DNA from: Maricaulis sp963975345 | GTDB lineage: Bacteria > Pseudomonadota > Alphaproteobacteria > Caulobacterales > Maricaulaceae | Length of the DNA: 64,000 nt | Assembly: GCF_963975345.1 (NCBI RefSeq) | Contig: NZ_CAXBGE010000008.1 | Location: forward strand, 131,152-195,151 | Reading direction: 5' to 3' | Position numbers and translations under genes: made by a program | Part shown: in pieces, positions 61,937-64,000 of the stretch | Position numbering within the stretch: position 1 is the stretch's first letter | Layout: every line of letters begins with the position of its first letter | Notes under the pieces: model-generated | What the model was told of the DNA's origin: nothing | Seen by the model: the letters and a program-made list of their open reading frames with translations, nothing else | The model's database searches: none

Positions 61937-63754
61937 CTAACCGGGCTTCTTGGCTTCCGGCACGACGGTGCGGATGTGCAGCTCGCGCAATTGCTTCATC
62001 TCGACTTCGGCCGGTGCGTTCATCATCAGATCGCGCGCCTGCTGATCCTTGGGGAACATCACGATTTCGCGCAAATTGTCGACGCCGGCCAGGATCATCA
62101 CGATGCGGTCGACGCCCGGTGCGATACCGGCGTGTGGTGGTGCGCCATAGCGGAAGGCATTGAGCATGCCGCCAAACTCCTCTTCCACGGTCGCGGCATC
62201 ATAGCCGGCATGGGCAAAGGCTTTCAGCATCACATCGGGGCGGTGATTGCGGACTGCGCCGGAGGAGAGCTCGATACCGTTACAGACGATGTCGTACTGG
62301 AAAGCCTTGAGGCCGAGCAGCGTCTCGTCGTCGCCTTCCTTGATCGCCAGGAAGTCCTCGGCCGACATTTGCGGCATCGAGAAGGGGTTGTGCGAGAAAT
62401 CGATCTTCTTGTTGTCTTCATCCCACTCATACATCGGGAAATCGACGATCCAGCAGAATTTGAAGATATTCTTTTCACACAGATCGAGTTCCTTGCCGAC
62501 GACATCGCGGGCGCGGCCAGCAAAGCTGGCGAAGGCCTTCGGCTCGCCGGCGGCGAAGAAGACCGCGTCGCCAGCCTTCAGATCGAGCGATGCGCGCAAA
62601 GCTTCGGTGCGTTCCTCGCCGATATTCTTCGCGACAGGGCCAGCGGCCTCAAGCACGCCGTCGGTCTCACGCCAGAATATATAACCCATGCCGGGCTGAC
62701 CGTCTTTCTGGGCCCAAGAATTCATCCGGTCGCAGAACGCACGGCTGCCGCCGCTCGGTGCCGGGATGGCCCAAACCGCGATTTTCGGATTCTTCTCGAT
62801 CATGCCAGCGAAAACCTTGAACCCGGAACCGCGGAAGGTTTCGGTGACATCGCTCATCTTGATCGGATTACGCAGATCCGGCTTATCAGAACCGTACCAA
62901 GCCATTGAATCGGCATAGGTAACGCGCTCGAACGCGGTGTTTGGCACGGTGCGGCCATCGGCGAATTCGTCGAACAGGCCCTTGAGCACCGGCTCGATGA
63001 CGTTGAACACGTCTTCCTGGGTCGCGAAGCTCATTTCCATGTCGAGCTGATAGAATTCGCCCGGTGCGCGGTCGGCGCGGGCGTCTTCATCGCGAAAACA
63101 GGGCGCAATCTGGAAATAACGGTCGAAGCCGGAGACCATGATCAGCTGTTTGAATTGCTGCGGTGCCTGCGGTAGGGCGTAGAATTTGCCCGGATGCAGG
63201 CGCGATGGCACGAGAAAATCACGCGCGCCTTCCGGCGAGGATGCCGTCAGGATCGGCGTCTGGTATTCGACGAAATCCTCATCGACCATGCGGCGGCGGA
63301 TCGAGTCGATAATCTTGGAGCGCAGCACGATACGCTTGTGCAGGCTCTCGCGGCGCAGATCGATATAGCGGTGCTTGAGACGAACCTCTTCCGACCAATC
63401 GGGCTCACCGAAGACGGGCAGCGGCAACTCTTCCGCTTCCGATTGCACAGCCAGATCACGCACCCGCACTTCAATCCCGCCGGTCGGCAGGTTCTCGTTC
63501 TGCGCCTCGGCGTCACGCGCCACGACATCGCCGGTAATGGTCACGACGCTTTCAACGCGCAGGCGCTCAAGCCGCTCGAAATGCTCGCTTTCCGGCTCCA
63601 GCACGCACTGGGTGATGCCGTAATGATCGCGCAGATCGATGAAGAGCAGACCACCATGATCGCGCTTGCGATGGATCCAGCCGGAAATCCGGGCGGTCTG
63701 GCCGACCTCGGTTGGACGAAGCTGGCCACAGGTATGGGAGCGATAAGCGTGCAT
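61937..63754 (-). CDS. aspS: Aspartyl-tRNA synthetase (bacterial type)
   Basis: The 605-residue class II synthetase has an N-terminal anticodon-binding OB fold (RISGWIHRKRDHGGLLFIDLRDHYGITQCV), motif 1 (EYQTPILTASSPEGARDFLVPSR), motif 2 (FRDEDARADRAPGEFYQLDMEMSF), the bacterial GAD insertion (about residues 300-420) and motif 3 (GIAPGVDRIVMILAG). It charges tRNA-Asp, and often tRNA-Asn, in bacteria that lack AsnRS. I chose ATG 63752-63754; an open upstream frame begins 45 bases earlier. Confidence 0.97.
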   Translation of the reverse strand: MHAYRSHTCGQLRPTEVGQTARISGWIHRKRDHGGLLFIDLRDHYGITQCVLEPESEHFERLERLRVESVVTITGDVVARDAEAQNENLPTGGIEVRVRDLAVQSEAEELPLPVFGEPDWSEEVRLKHRYIDLRRESLHKRIVLRSKIIDSIRRRMVDEDFVEYQTPILTASSPEGARDFLVPSRLHPGKFYALPQAPQQFKQLIMVSGFDRYFQIAPCFRDEDARADRAPGEFYQLDMEMSFATQEDVFNVIEPVLKGLFDEFADGRTVPNTAFERVTYADSMAWYGSDKPDLRNPIKMSDVTETFRGSGFKVFAGMIEKNPKIAVWAIPAPSGGSRAFCDRMNSWAQKDGQPGMGYIFWRETDGVLEAAGPVAKNIGEERTEALRASLDLKAGDAVFFAAGEPKAFASFAGRARDVVGKELDLCEKNIFKFCWIVDFPMYEWDEDNKKIDFSHNPFSMPQMSAEDFLAIKEGDDETLLGLKAFQYDIVCNGIELSSGAVRNHRPDVMLKAFAHAGYDAATVEEEFGGMLNAFRYGAPPHAGIAPGVDRIVMILAGVDNLREIVMFPKDQQARDLMMNAPAEVEMKQLRELHIRTVVPEAKKPG

Positions 63755-64000
63755 GGTTTTCAAGGTCCGCAATGAGCGTGAATAAGGTCGTCGCGACATG
63801 CCTGTTGCGAGGCCTCAATGTCAAGGATTTGGGGGGAAATGGTGCAGTTGTTGGGTGGGGGCGACGCGCCGAAATCTCCACGCGGCATGCCGCTGGAGGG
63901 ATGGGAGGGTGCGGGACGCCGGCGAATGCCGGTAACGCGTATAAGTTAAGTGTGACATCCGAGACGTCCCACACGTGCAGTTTTCTCGGGCTGTCTCCAC
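63755..64000. other. Non-coding region upstream of aspS, to the window edge
   Basis: No convincing gene. A TTGACA hexamer on the minus strand (63824-63819) could be the aspS -35 element, but the -10 at 17-base spacing (GCATGT) is poor. A short hairpin, CCGGC-GAAT-GCCGG, lies at about 63919-63932, in a stretch whose minus-strand translation contains PAFAGVP, reminiscent of interspersed repeats. Confidence 0.4.

Overview
This GC-rich window is chromosomal DNA from an alphaproteobacterium, most likely of the Caulobacterales/Maricaulales (Hyphomonadaceae-like) branch. The evidence is a divK-pleD pair, a bactofilin with an M23 peptidase, an IscR-headed suf operon, a complex I NDUFA12-type accessory subunit, DUF2155, and an RNase E with an acidic insertion in its S1 domain. 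Genes are densely packed, many stops and starts overlap by 1-17 bases, and most content is housekeeping. No rRNA, tRNA, CRISPR array or prophage was seen.

Layout. 1-5036: a minus-strand iscR / cysteine desulfurase / sufB / lipoprotein / sufC / sufD operon with an IscR-like operator upstream. 5123-13276: an alpha/beta hydrolase, anmK, tyrS, a large AsmA/YhdP-like protein, a one-Cys BCP-type peroxiredoxin and a ferritin-like DUF455 protein. 13360-26580: envelope and RNA genes (M23 peptidase-bactofilin, prfB with a programmed frameshift, PBP1A, AmiC-like amidase, RNase E, M48-TPR protease, FemAB-like protein, DUF2007 protein). 26581-33125 is the accessory region: a VapC-type toxin with a DUF7662 antitoxin and its palindromic operator, a HIT protein, recQ, a REP-associated tyrosine transposase with three identical 24-bp palindromes, and a DUF2306 / membrane-AraC pair. 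33208-45518: clpS-clpA, a phasin, a SPOR-containing D,D-carboxypeptidase, topA-rnr-nudix, an MFS transporter and rpmG. 45631-63754: pleD-divK, a ROK kinase-dinB pair, ridA, mntP, a DsbA-like lipoprotein, thiS-thiG, aroQ-accB-accC-aat, DUF2155, the NDUFA12-type subunit, a large degenerate class II ribonucleotide reductase homologue, two exported pentapeptide-repeat proteins and aspS.

Functional groupings. The suf block makes Fe-S clusters under probable IscR feedback. M23-bactofilin, PBP1A, amidase, D,D-carboxypeptidase and AnmK all act on peptidoglycan or its recycling. RNase E and RNase R cover RNA decay, and ClpS-ClpA covers N-end-rule proteolysis. DivK-PleD link cell cycle and c-di-GMP.

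The most unusual items are: (i) the 996-residue NrdJ-derived protein at 57020-60010, which follows vitamin B12-dependent ribonucleotide reductase along most of its length but has lost the catalytic core and Cys motifs while keeping a near-intact TSCPD domain; (ii) the recQ/RAYT palindrome cluster, where one palindrome supplies the last four codons and the stop of recQ; (iii) the DUF7662 antitoxin-PIN toxin cassette; and (iv) paired exported pentapeptide proteins with matching Cys-containing caps. Family assignments rest on motif recognition from memory. No database search or alignment was run.
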